The notes under the pieces were generated by a model. The model did no database searches. It had not been told where the DNA came from and saw only the letters and a list, made by a program, of their open reading frames with translations. From Zoogloea sp021286885 (GTDB taxonomy: Bacteria; Pseudomonadota; Gammaproteobacteria; Burkholderiales; Rhodocyclaceae): a DNA stretch of 64,000 nucleotides. Every line of letters begins with the position of its first letter. Position 1 is the stretch's first letter. Location of the stretch: the NCBI RefSeq assembly GCF_041915215.1, contig NZ_JAYSBV010000001.1. The stretch is one strand, 5' to 3'. A program made the translations under genes and the position numbers. Shown here piece by piece: positions 41,692-49,590 of the stretch.

Positions 41692-42033
41692 TTAGTCGCG
41701 CTGCAAGTGCACGACGGTCATGGCACCGTTAATCTGCTCGGCCATGAAGTGGATTGTGTCCCCGGCCTTCACCTGATCCAGCCAGGCCGGATCCTTCACG
41801 CGGAACACCATGGTCATCCCCGGCATGCCGTTCGGCAGCGGGCCGTGGGACAGTGTGAGTTTGCCGGCCGACTTATCGACCTTCTTCACCAGACCTTCGG
41901 TCATTTGAGATGCAGCCATACCGTGGCCCGCATGATTGTGGGCCGCCGCATCGGGCGTTTCATTATCCGCAAAGGCCGGCAGACTGACAGTGCCGACGAG
42001 GGCAGCAAGGACGATTCCAAGGGTCGTTTTCAT
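41692..42033 (-). CDS. cusF: CusF-like periplasmic copper-binding protein, variant site
   Basis: A 113-aa protein with a Sec signal (MKTTLGIVLAALVGTVSLPAFA), a His-rich linker (HNHAGHGM) and a CusF beta-barrel domain (EGLVKKVDKSAGKLTLSHGP to the end). The metal site keeps the His (LSHGP) and the MTM pair (GMTMVF), but the tryptophan that stacks on Cu(I) in E. coli CusF is replaced by Met (NGMPGMTM). It would bind Cu(I)/Ag(I) in the periplasm as a second CusF beside the one fused to CusB. It is leftward and just ahead of cusC. Confidence 0.88.
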   Translation of the reverse strand: MKTTLGIVLAALVGTVSLPAFADNETPDAAAHNHAGHGMAASQMTEGLVKKVDKSAGKLTLSHGPLPNGMPGMTMVFRVKDPAWLDQVKAGDTIHFMAEQINGAMTVVHLQRD

Positions 42034-42063
42034 GATTTGATCCAGATGAACGCAATTGAATGA

Positions 42064-42495
42064 TCAGTGGCGGGCAAACACGCGGCTTGAGCCATCGGTA
42101 CGCACGAGCAGCGTCTCGTAGGGCATTGGCCGGTCGCTCTCCATCCCCGGGGAGCCCGGCGGCATCGACGGCACGGCAAGGCCAATGGCTTGCGGCTTCT
42201 CTTTCAGCAAGCGCTCGACGTCAGCAGCCGGGACATGCCCCTCGATGAGGTAGTTGCCGACTTTGGCCGTATGGCACGAGCCGTAGGCTTCCGGCATGCC
42301 GAGCTTCTTGCGCTGCCCCGGAACGTCGGTGACGTCGTGCGTCCTGACCTCGAAGCCCCGGGCACGCAGGTGCTCTACCCATTTCCCGCAGCAACCGCAG
42401 TACGGACTTTTGTACACATCGACCGGCGCTCCAGCCAATACCGAGCCTGCCATCAAGCTCAGGACGGAGGACACGATCAGTGTCTGCAGTTTCAT
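42064..42495 (-). CDS. DUF411 periplasmic protein
   Basis: A 143-aa exported protein (signal MKLQTLIVSSVLSLMAGSVLA) of the DUF411 family, with the strongly conserved VYKSPYCGCCGKWVEHLRAR (Cys-x-Cys-Cys) and later GSCHTAKVGNYLIEGHVPA segments. Its thioredoxin-like Cys/His set suggests copper binding; members occur throughout copper-resistance loci, with function not settled. ATG at 42495 is used; an upstream in-frame ATG (42525) would spoil the signal peptide. A CusR-type box lies 69 bp upstream, so this gene probably heads the DUF411-cusF-cusCBA transcript. Confidence 0.87.
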   Translation of the reverse strand: MKLQTLIVSSVLSLMAGSVLAGAPVDVYKSPYCGCCGKWVEHLRARGFEVRTHDVTDVPGQRKKLGMPEAYGSCHTAKVGNYLIEGHVPAADVERLLKEKPQAIGLAVPSMPPGSPGMESDRPMPYETLLVRTDGSSRVFARH

Positions 42496-42563
42496 GGCGA
42501 TTCCTTGGGTGATGGGATGACTCATTTTGGCAAGCGCTCCCCGACGGGAAGCTGTCCCAAAAA

Positions 42564-42577
42564 TTACATTTCGGTAA
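42564..42577 (-). promoter_or_regulatory. CusR/CopR-type box before DUF411-cusF-cusCBA
   Basis: TTACA-TTTC-GGTAA, one mismatch from the dyad, followed by TCTTGG as at the 46650 box. Located 69 bp before the DUF411 start, in the gap after the cytochrome gene. Confidence 0.6.
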
Positions 42578-42590
42578 TCTTGGCGCGGCG

Positions 42591-43307
42591 TCAGTGGTTA
42601 TGCTTGAAGCCGGGCGGATGGGTGTGGCCCTTCTTCTCGGTGGGCGGCGCCGATGTCGGCGCTTCCGCGCGAGGGTCAGCATGGTCGGCGTGGTCAGGAC
42701 CGTCGTGATCATGATGACCATGGTCGTCGCCATGCGCGTGCCCATCGTGATGCCCATCGAGCCCACCATGGCTGTGCCCCTCGCTGGAAGCAACCAGGGT
42801 CCGATAATCGGCAGCGGTCAGCCCGGGGAGCTTCTGAACGAACGCGACCAGATCCCAGATCGCCTCATCTTCCATCCCGCCCTTGGACCAGGCCGGCATC
42901 CCGGAGGCTTTGATTCCGTGCTTGATGATCCAGAACTGGCGCGCCTCGGCAAATTGCGGATCGAGCGCGGCAGCCGGCTTCTCAGCCAACCTGGGCGGCG
43001 TCGGATACAGCCCCTTGCGGATTTCCGAATCGTCCGCATCCGGAGACAGGTGGCAGCCCACGCACATCGCGTCGTAGTTGCCGGAGCCGCGGCGGACCCG
43101 TTCGGGATTGACCAGATCGATGGGCGGTTTGATGTCTCCTGCCCGAACGGCGATGGAGCGTTCCCGGGCGAACTCCAGCAAACGGTAGGTCAGCGGATGA
43201 TGCGGCTCATCGGCCGCGATGTTGATGGCGCCGGCGTAAAGGGCGACGGCGCCCGAGGCCGCGCCCACGGCAGCCAGCGCCGCAACGGTGATCAGGGTCT
43301 TGTTCAT
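42591..43307 (-). CDS. Periplasmic cytochrome c with His-rich tail
   Basis: A 238-aa exported or membrane-anchored monoheme cytochrome c. N-terminal signal/anchor (about 1-30), heme motif CVGCH at 82-86 and a plausible Met ligand in GIKASGMPAWSKGG. From about residue 177 to the end there is a tail with more than 20 histidines (GHSHGGLDGHHDGHAHGDDH). The cytochrome part resembles the c-type subunits found beside copper oxidases. The tail is a likely copper buffer. It directly follows the multicopper oxidase gene (37 bp), so it may receive electrons when Cu(I) is oxidised; that link is an inference. Confidence 0.85.
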   Translation of the reverse strand: MNKTLITVAALAAVGAASGAVALYAGAINIAADEPHHPLTYRLLEFARERSIAVRAGDIKPPIDLVNPERVRRGSGNYDAMCVGCHLSPDADDSEIRKGLYPTPPRLAEKPAAALDPQFAEARQFWIIKHGIKASGMPAWSKGGMEDEAIWDLVAFVQKLPGLTAADYRTLVASSEGHSHGGLDGHHDGHAHGDDHGHHDHDGPDHADHADPRAEAPTSAPPTEKKGHTHPPGFKHNH

Positions 43308-43344
43308 GATGGGGCTCCTCAGTTCGAGCTATGGTGAATGGGAT

Positions 43345-44766
43345 TCAGTGCCCCGTATGCGGACCGGGCTTGCGGACGTGCACGTCGGTTGCCGCCGGCT
43401 TACCCTGCGCGGGCATGGACTGCCCTCCCTGGGTGTTTGCACGGGGAGGCTCGGCAGCGGGCCCCGTCCATTCGTAAGCGCGGGTTCCGGGCGGTTGCTT
43501 GTACCAGCTGGGGTCGGCGTAATCGCCGGCTTTCTGCTCGGAACGGACCTTCAGGACGGTGAACATGCCGCCCATTTCCACCGCGCCATAGGGGCCTTGG
43601 CCTGTCATCATCGGAAGGGTGTTGTCCGGCAGCGGCATTTCCATTTCCCCCATGTCAGCCATGCCGCGCTCACCCATCACCATGTAGTCGGGGATGAGAT
43701 CGGTGATCTGCTTGGCGGCCTCCCGGTGATCGACGCCGATCATCGTCGGCACGTCGTGCCCCATCGCATTCATCGTGTGGTGGCTCTTGTGGCAATGGAA
43801 CGCCCAGTCCCCCGGTTCGCTGGCAATGAATTCGACCTGGCGCATCTGCCCGACAGCAATGTCGGTGGTCACCTCCGGCCAGCGGGCGCCCTTGGGGGTC
43901 GGGCCACCATCCGTGCCGGTCACCGTGAATTCATGGCCATGCAGGTGAATCGGATGATTCGTCATCGTCAGGTTGCCCACGCGGATCCGCACGCGATCGT
44001 TCTGGCGCACGTTGAGGGAATCGATGCCCGGGAAGGCCCGGCTGTTGAAGGTCCACAAGTTGAAGTCGAGCATCGTGTTCACCTTGGGCGTATAGCTGCC
44101 CGGATCGATGTCGTAGGCGTTCAGGAGAAAACAGAAGTCCCGGTCTACGTCATCGATGAGCGGATGGCGGTCCTTCGGATGGGTGACCCAGAAGCCCATC
44201 ATGCCCATCGCCATCTGGGTCATCTCATCCGCGTGGGGGTGATACATGAAGGTACCCGGGCGGCGTGCCACGAACTCGTAGACGAAGGTCTTGCCCGGCG
44301 GGATCTGAGGCTGGGTGAGCCCGCCGACACCATCCATTCCATTGGGCAGGCGCTGTCCGTGCCAATGGATGGTGGTGTGCTCGGGCAGGCGGTTGGTGAC
44401 GAAAATGCGGACCCGATCGCCTTCGACCACTTCAATGGTAGGGCCGGGGCTTTGTCCGTTGTAACCCCATAGGTGGGCATTCATCCCGGGGGCGATCTCG
44501 CGCACAACCGGTTCGGCTACGAGGTGAAACTCCTTGACCCCCTTGTTCATGCGCCATGGCAGGGTCCAACCATTGAGGGTAACCACTGGGTTGTAGGGCC
44601 GGCCTGCGCCAGTGACGCCGCGGGGAAGATGCGGCGGTGCCGTGTTTGGATCATTCTTCGTGATCAGTTCCGGCAAGGCGGCCATGGCCACCGGACTCAC
44701 CGAAGCCGCGGCAACGGCACCTCCGGTCAGCCCCAGACTTTGGATAAATGCGCGACGTGATGTCAT
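43345..44766 (-). CDS. Multicopper oxidase (periplasmic, Tat-exported)
   Basis: A 473-aa multicopper oxidase with a twin-arginine signal (SRRAFIQSLGLTGGAVAAAS). Copper ligands are visible in four clusters: HWHG (HTTIHWHGQRLPNG), HPHADE (usually H-x-H), HPIHLHGHEF and HCHKSHHTMNAM. A Met-rich late region (MGERGMADMGEMEMPLPDNT) resembles the Cu(I)-binding insert of CopA/CueO oxidases. The enzyme should oxidise Cu(I) to the less toxic Cu(II), reducing oxygen. It lies in a leftward set: TolC-like lipoprotein, this gene, cytochrome c. Confidence 0.92.
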   Translation of the reverse strand: MTSRRAFIQSLGLTGGAVAAASVSPVAMAALPELITKNDPNTAPPHLPRGVTGAGRPYNPVVTLNGWTLPWRMNKGVKEFHLVAEPVVREIAPGMNAHLWGYNGQSPGPTIEVVEGDRVRIFVTNRLPEHTTIHWHGQRLPNGMDGVGGLTQPQIPPGKTFVYEFVARRPGTFMYHPHADEMTQMAMGMMGFWVTHPKDRHPLIDDVDRDFCFLLNAYDIDPGSYTPKVNTMLDFNLWTFNSRAFPGIDSLNVRQNDRVRIRVGNLTMTNHPIHLHGHEFTVTGTDGGPTPKGARWPEVTTDIAVGQMRQVEFIASEPGDWAFHCHKSHHTMNAMGHDVPTMIGVDHREAAKQITDLIPDYMVMGERGMADMGEMEMPLPDNTLPMMTGQGPYGAVEMGGMFTVLKVRSEQKAGDYADPSWYKQPPGTRAYEWTGPAAEPPRANTQGGQSMPAQGKPAATDVHVRKPGPHTGH

Positions 44767-44782
44767 CGGATGTCCTTTCGGT

Positions 44783-46225
44783 TCAGTGATCCGGACGGCC
44801 GGTGCTGGCCGGTGCGGTGCGTGCGGCAGGAGCCAGGGACGGCTTACCGATCAGGGCCATCTGCAGATCGCTTTGGGCGATCCAGTAGTCACGCAAGGAC
44901 TCGATGTAGCTGTTCACGCTGGTGATCTGGGAACGGGCGTCGGCCAACAGATCGAACACCCCGATCAGCATGCCGTTGTAGCGCAGCAGGTTCTCTTCGG
45001 CGATCCGCTTGTTGAGCGGTACGATTTCGTCCCGGTAGTGCTTGGCGATATCGAAGCTGCTGCGGTACGCCGAGTAGGCTTCGCGGACTTCCGAACGGGC
45101 ATTGATTGCCGCCTCGGCCGCGCGTTCGATTGCTTGCCCATAGATGGCTTCGGCCTTGGCGACCTTGCTGCCGCCAAAATCGAAGAGTGGGAGCTCGAAA
45201 CTCACTTCGTAGCCGCGTTTGTAGCCACTGTCCCGCGTCCCCTCCAGGACGCGCGCCGGACCGAACTCCAGCACGTTGATGAAGCGCGTGGCCTGGGTAA
45301 GGCCAAGGTTCTTGGCCAGCGCTTCCGTTTCGAGACGGACGGCCTGGAGATCCAGGCGCTGATCAAGCGCGGTCTGTTCAACGGCCGGCAGTTCGTCGGG
45401 TGCCTTGGGCAGATCCGGCAGGCGCTCGGGGAGCCGAATCGACTGTGGCGACGGCAGACCGAGCAGCTTGGTCAAGCGTTCCCGCGCCGCGATATGGGCT
45501 TGCTCTGCGCGAGCCAGATCGAGAGCGGCTGAGGCATAGAAGCCTTGCTCACGCGCCTGCTGCAAGCGATTGAAATTACCGACCTCGGCCATCTTGCGAG
45601 CCAGTCCGGCACCCGCTTCTGCAGCTTGCCTGACTTTCCGGAGGTAACGCACCGACTCCTTCGCGGCGATCGCACCGAAGTAGGCTTTGCGCGTCTCCGA
45701 GGCCACCCGGGCAACCTCCAGAGCCGTCATGCGCTGGGTCTGGGCGAAATTCCGCTTCTCGACCTCAACGGCCATGGGCATCGTGATCAGCGCAAACAGG
45801 TTGAAGGTCAGTACCTGTTCGATCTTGAACTCGCGCACACCATTCTCGGCTCGACTGGCACGCAGCATGGAGAAATGGGGGTTGGGCAGCCGCCCGGCCT
45901 GGACCATTTCAGCTTCGCTGATGCCAAGCTCGTAGAACGACGCGCGCAGCCCGCGGTTGTTATAGATGGCGACCTGAACCGCGTCCTCCACCGTCAGCGG
46001 CTTGGTCAGCAATTCGGCGACGCGGGCATCGACCTCCTTGCGGTCCGCATCGTCTCTGGCCCAGCGGGCATCGGCGCCGATTCGGGCACGGGTCGTATCC
46101 CGGACCGTGCCGAAACCTCCGTCCTCAGAAAAGCTGGCACAGCCGCTGAGGGTCAGCGTGCCGAGCACCAGCACGGTCAGGGTCTTGATCAACCCCAGGG
46201 GGCGTACGGATAGGTATGAGCGCAT
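44783..46225 (-). CDS. TolC-family outer-membrane lipoprotein
   Basis: A 480-aa outer-membrane efflux-type protein with lipobox LTLSGC (Cys29). It has paired long helical hairpins, including KAYFGAIAAKESVRYLRKVR and REAYSAYRSSFDIAKHYRDE, as in CusC/NodT-like channels, but no adjacent adaptor or pump. Such TolC-like proteins accompany multicopper oxidase genes in several copper islands. It could partner with the CusBA pump or simply stabilise the envelope. It is 16 bp upstream of the oxidase gene and 9 bp downstream of the small periplasmic protein gene, so the four genes 46552-42591 likely form one operon. Confidence 0.85.
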   Translation of the reverse strand: MRSYLSVRPLGLIKTLTVLVLGTLTLSGCASFSEDGGFGTVRDTTRARIGADARWARDDADRKEVDARVAELLTKPLTVEDAVQVAIYNNRGLRASFYELGISEAEMVQAGRLPNPHFSMLRASRAENGVREFKIEQVLTFNLFALITMPMAVEVEKRNFAQTQRMTALEVARVASETRKAYFGAIAAKESVRYLRKVRQAAEAGAGLARKMAEVGNFNRLQQAREQGFYASAALDLARAEQAHIAARERLTKLLGLPSPQSIRLPERLPDLPKAPDELPAVEQTALDQRLDLQAVRLETEALAKNLGLTQATRFINVLEFGPARVLEGTRDSGYKRGYEVSFELPLFDFGGSKVAKAEAIYGQAIERAAEAAINARSEVREAYSAYRSSFDIAKHYRDEIVPLNKRIAEENLLRYNGMLIGVFDLLADARSQITSVNSYIESLRDYWIAQSDLQMALIGKPSLAPAARTAPASTGRPDH

Positions 46226-46234
46226 GGCGGCCTC

Positions 46235-46552
46235 CTAATGATGATGGCCGGCAGGCGGCATGGCCGGCGGCGTCGGCGCCGCATCGCCCTTTTTCTGCAA
46301 AGCCTCACGGGCTTCACGAGCCTCAGCGGGCTGGTCAGGCGTGGAGGGGGCTGCATGTGCATCCATTCCGCGCTGGACCGATTCATTGGCGGCGCGCCAC
46401 GGCTCGACCGGCGGTTCCGACCAGGCGTGGTAATCCGACAGGGAGGACACATACGGGGACGGGCTGGAGCTCGTCTCCAGCAAAGGCGGCGTAGCCGCCC
46501 AGACGCTGTTCATCATGGCCAGCGCCGATAGCCCGAGCAAATAGGATCGCAT
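46235..46552 (-). CDS. Small periplasmic protein, first gene of the oxidase operon
   Basis: A 105-aa exported protein (MRSYLLGLSALAMMNSVWAA) whose mature part is short, acidic and Pro/Ala-rich (SLSDYHAWSEPPVEPWRAAN) and ends with GHHH. No domain is recognised. Similar small proteins head copper operons in related islands. GGAG lies nine bases before the ATG at 46552; a frame running to 46846 crosses the divergent promoter and is rejected. A perfect CusR box lies 98 bp upstream. Confidence 0.75.
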   Translation of the reverse strand: MRSYLLGLSALAMMNSVWAATPPLLETSSSPSPYVSSLSDYHAWSEPPVEPWRAANESVQRGMDAHAAPSTPDQPAEAREAREALQKKGDAAPTPPAMPPAGHHH

Positions 46553-46649
46553 CGGTCTTCTCCATGGGGTCAAAAGGTAGGCTGGGAATCTGGCGTTCCC
46601 ATGGCGAGCAGTGTGCGGCGCAAAAACCGACAGGAGACTGACCCACGAA

Positions 46650-46663
46650 TTACATCTTTGTAA
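46650..46663. promoter_or_regulatory. Perfect CusR/CopR-type box in the divergent promoter
   Basis: TTACA-TCTT-TGTAA, perfect 5-4-5 dyad, in the 180-bp gap between the leftward oxidase operon (start 46552) and cusR (start 46733). It suits control of both, including autoregulation of cusRS. Confidence 0.7.
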
Positions 46664-46732
46664 TCTTGGGAAAAACGGAAGTGCGTTGCGCCACACTAGC
46701 GCCAGCCGTATGAGCAGGAAGCGAGGAAGACC

Positions 46733-47416
46733 ATGAAAATACTGATCGTCGAGGACGAACCTAAAACCGGGGACTACCTCAAGCAAGGGCTGGTCGAGGC
46801 CGGCTTCAATGTGGATTTGGTCCGGGATGGCATGGACGGACTGCATTGTGGAATGAACGAAGCCTACGATCTCATCGTGCTCGACGTGATGTTGCCGGGA
46901 CTCGATGGCTGGCGCGTCCTGCAGGCCCTGCGCAAGGCTGGCAAGGAGATGCCGATCTTGTTTCTGACCGCCAAAGACAGCGTTGATGACCGGGTCAAGG
47001 GGCTGGAGCTGGGCGCTGACGATTACCTCGTGAAGCCCTTCGCCTTCTCGGAGCTCCTGGCCCGGGTGCGCACACTGCTACGCCGTGGTGTGAAGAACAA
47101 GGAAGTCGATGCCTTGCGAGCAGCCGACCTCGAACTGGACCTCCCGCGTCGGCGTGTCACCCGAGCAGGTCGGCGGATTGATCTGACCGCCAAGGAGTTT
47201 GCCCTCCTTGAACTGTTGCTACGACGACGTGGCGAAGTGCTCCCGCGCTCGTTGATCGCATCGCAGGTATGGGACATGAACTTTGACAGCGACACCAACG
47301 TGATCGAAGTGGCCGTGCGCCGCCTTCGCGCCAAGATCGACGACGGCTTCGAGCCCAAGCTGATTCGCACTGTGCGGGGCATGGGCTATGTGCTGGAAGA
47401 ACAGGAGAGCGAATAG
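46733..47416 (+). CDS. cusR: Heavy-metal response regulator CusR/CopR
   Basis: A 227-aa OmpR-type regulator. The receiver domain has acidic Glu7/Asp8, phospho-acceptor Asp51 (LIVLDVMLPG) and Lys in FLTAKD; the C-terminal winged helix has RRRGEVLPRSLIASQVWDMN, then TNVIEVAVRRLRAKID and RTVRGMGYVLE. This fits the CusR/CopR/CzcR subfamily. It should bind the TTACA-N4-TGTAA dyads in this island and activate copper/silver export genes. It overlaps cusS by one base (TAG/GTG), so both are made together. Confidence 0.93.
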   Translation: MKILIVEDEPKTGDYLKQGLVEAGFNVDLVRDGMDGLHCGMNEAYDLIVLDVMLPGLDGWRVLQALRKAGKEMPILFLTAKDSVDDRVKGLELGADDYLVKPFAFSELLARVRTLLRRGVKNKEVDALRAADLELDLPRRRVTRAGRRIDLTAKEFALLELLLRRRGEVLPRSLIASQVWDMNFDSDTNVIEVAVRRLRAKIDDGFEPKLIRTVRGMGYVLEEQESE

Positions 47417-48852
47417 TGCGCACGAGCGTCCGCCGCAAGTCCCTGACCTTCCGCCTGACCCTGCTTTTTGCGGCAGCCTCGACGGCCGTGTTGCTGGTTC
47501 TGGGGTTGATCGTGGCCCAGTCCGTCGAACAGCACTTCGAAGAACAGGACATGGAGGCCTTGACCGGCAAACTTGAACTGATTCGCCATGCCATGGCGAA
47601 GGTCCGCTCACCCACGGACCTGGCGGCCATTCCCCAGCAGATGGATGACTCACTGATCGGACATCACGGCCTGGTCGTCGCACTCAAGGGACCGGATGGG
47701 CGCACCCTGTTTGCGACCGAAGGCGCGCCTTTCCCTCAACCGCTGCTGGATCGTGTCAAGACGGCCGGGGTCAATCACCCCTACGTCTGGCAAGTGGATG
47801 GACAAATGCCTTTCCGGGGCATTGCGGCCGAGGTGCCGACCGGGGTGCCGTCGTGGCCGCCGGCCGTTGTCGCAGTGGCGACAGATATCTCCCATCACCG
47901 CAATTTCATGGACTCGTTCATGAGGACACTGTGGCTCGTCATCGTGGGCGGCACGGCCGCAACCGGTCTGCTCGGCTGGTTCGTCGCCCGCCGAGGCTTG
48001 GCACCTCTGCGCGAGATGAGACGGAGGGCAACGGAAGTGAGCGCCCAGCATCTTGACCAGCGCCTGCCAGTGGACACCGTGCCGGTCGAACTGGCCGAGT
48101 TGGCCGAATCCCTCAACGACATGCTGGCCCGGCTGGAGGAGTCCTTCACGCGTCTCTCGGACTTCTCGTCCGATCTGGCCCACGAACTCCGCACGCCAGT
48201 CAGCAACCTGATGACGCAAACCCAGGTGGCACTCTCGAAGACCCGCACATCAGGCGAGTACCGGGAAGTGCTGGAATCCAACGCCGAGGAGTACGAACGC
48301 CTGTCGCGCATGATCTCGGACATGCTGTTCCTGGCCAAGTCGGAAAATGGTCTCATCGTGCCAGGTCAGGAAACCTTTGATCTGGCGGACGAGGTCATGG
48401 CCCTGTTCGATTTTTACGGGGCCCTGGCCGAAGAGAACGGCGTGGCCCTCAAGCTAGAAGGTTCAGGATGGGTGACCGGAGACCGGCTGATGCTCCGACG
48501 CGCCATCGGCAACCTGCTGTCCAACGCGCTTCGCTACACGCCATCGGGTGGGCACATCACCGTAACGGTCAGCGTCATATGCGACAACACCGACACCGAA
48601 ACCGTCCACCTCGCCGTCGAGAACACCGGGGAGCCTATCCCGACAGAACACCTGTCCCGTCTCTTTGATCGCTTCTACCGTGTGGACGCATCGCGCCGCC
48701 ATTCGGGCGATGGCGCCGGACTGGGCCTTGCGATCACCCGTTCCATCCTCCGCGCGCACCAAGGCGACATCGAGGGTCGGACGGGGGAAGACAGCAACAT
48801 TTTCGAGATGTGGATACCGACATCGATCGTCACGCCCCACAGCGCGGACTGA
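47416..48852 (+). CDS. cusS: Heavy-metal sensor histidine kinase CusS/CopS
   Basis: A 478-aa two-transmembrane kinase: helix 1 (about 14-36), periplasmic sensor domain (about 37-170), helix 2 (about 175-195), HAMP, dimerisation domain with phosphorylated His256 (DLAHELRTPVSN), and an HATPase_c domain (NLLSNALRY; GDGAGLGLAI). In CusS relatives the periplasmic domain binds Cu(I)/Ag(I). This one contains several His and Met, but specific ligands cannot be assigned. It starts with GTG at 47416, overlapping cusR. It is slightly longer than E. coli CusS-class proteins only in the linker. Confidence 0.92.
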   Translation: MRTSVRRKSLTFRLTLLFAAASTAVLLVLGLIVAQSVEQHFEEQDMEALTGKLELIRHAMAKVRSPTDLAAIPQQMDDSLIGHHGLVVALKGPDGRTLFATEGAPFPQPLLDRVKTAGVNHPYVWQVDGQMPFRGIAAEVPTGVPSWPPAVVAVATDISHHRNFMDSFMRTLWLVIVGGTAATGLLGWFVARRGLAPLREMRRRATEVSAQHLDQRLPVDTVPVELAELAESLNDMLARLEESFTRLSDFSSDLAHELRTPVSNLMTQTQVALSKTRTSGEYREVLESNAEEYERLSRMISDMLFLAKSENGLIVPGQETFDLADEVMALFDFYGALAEENGVALKLEGSGWVTGDRLMLRRAIGNLLSNALRYTPSGGHITVTVSVICDNTDTETVHLAVENTGEPIPTEHLSRLFDRFYRVDASRRHSGDGAGLGLAITRSILRAHQGDIEGRTGEDSNIFEMWIPTSIVTPHSAD

Positions 48853-48873
48853 TCCGTTTGCAGGCTCACGGCC

Positions 48874-49245
48874 ATGATCTGCTCAGATGAATTCTCTTCG
48901 TCAAACGACCTTTTGCTTGAAGCGACGAGTCGTCGCCTGAAGGCCCTCGGACTGCAAACGCTCCAGGCGACGGATTCGGGAGACGCCGAGACGGTCACGG
49001 CCTTGTTTGCCCAGTTCATCGACTGCGCGTATCGCAGCTACGCGTTAGAGGAGCGCTGGCTCAAGGCCTGTGCGAGCCCTGATCGGGAAGCCCATCTTCG
49101 GGAACACACCTACCTGATCGAACTGACCGCCGAGCTCTACATGAACCTCATGGACGATGACCGACGGACCTGCGCTTCAATACGTCAGGTACTGCAGGAG
49201 GCCTTCCTGCCGCACATTACTGTCCGGGACCGCGGCTCATACTGA
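48874..49245 (+). CDS. Small helical protein, possibly degenerate hemerythrin-like
   Basis: A 123-aa cytoplasmic protein, entirely helical. Segments CAYRSYALEERWLKACASPD, EAHLREHTYLIEL and EAFLPHITVRD recall the E, H-x3-H and H-x4-D iron ligands of bacterial hemerythrins, but the N-terminal His motif is missing, so di-iron binding is uncertain. It starts 21 bp after cusS in the same direction and may be co-transcribed as an accessory of the two-component system. It is otherwise unrecognised. Confidence 0.55.
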   Translation: MICSDEFSSSNDLLLEATSRRLKALGLQTLQATDSGDAETVTALFAQFIDCAYRSYALEERWLKACASPDREAHLREHTYLIELTAELYMNLMDDDRRTCASIRQVLQEAFLPHITVRDRGSY

Positions 49246-49287
49246 ACCACCACACTGTGGCTTCATGAGCAGAGTGCGCTATCTGCC

Positions 49288-49305
49288 GGATATATCCAGT
49301 GGATA
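49288..49305 (+). promoter_or_regulatory. GGATA/TATCC half-site cluster before the GNAT pair
   Basis: GGATATATCC (49288-49297, perfect palindrome) overlaps TATCC-AGT-GGATA (49293-49305, perfect dyad), giving three alternating half-sites; another TATCC occurs about 25 bp later. It lies 76 bp before the ATG of the small protein at 49381 and suggests autorepression, as in toxin-antitoxin operons. Confidence 0.5.
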
Positions 49306-49380
49306 CATTCTCTTTTTTGATCTAGTATCCGAGTGCCTTCCCGCCGCGTGGAAGGCGTTCTTACGTACTGTGCCCTTACC

Positions 49381-49590
49381 ATGAAACACTCTGCCCGCAG
49401 CCTTCTTATGAAGAAACACGCTTCGTCCCTCAAGGCGAAGAAGCGGCTTGTCGTGTCCGTGGAGTCTGTCCGGCCGACTCAGGCTGTTCAGGAGCGCGCG
49501 GTACATCTGGCCGCTGCGGCTCGGCGCGCCAAAGAAGCCCACTTCCTCGACAAGTACCGGATCGCGCTGCCCCCGGCTGATGCTGCCTGA
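49381..49590 (+). CDS. Small basic protein overlapping a GNAT gene (candidate antitoxin)
   Basis: A 69-aa Lys/Ala/Arg-rich protein (MKHSARSLLMKKHASSLKAK; VQERAVHLAAAARRAKEAHF). It is not a ribbon-helix-helix protein like TacA and no known antitoxin family is recognised. The stop overlaps the start of the GNAT gene by 11 bp, the layout of toxin-antitoxin pairs where the antitoxin comes first. The ribosome site is weak, and a second ATG at 49408 could be used. Antitoxin function is inferred only from arrangement and the GGATA operators upstream. Confidence 0.55.
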   Translation: MKHSARSLLMKKHASSLKAKKRLVVSVESVRPTQAVQERAVHLAAAARRAKEAHFLDKYRIALPPADAA

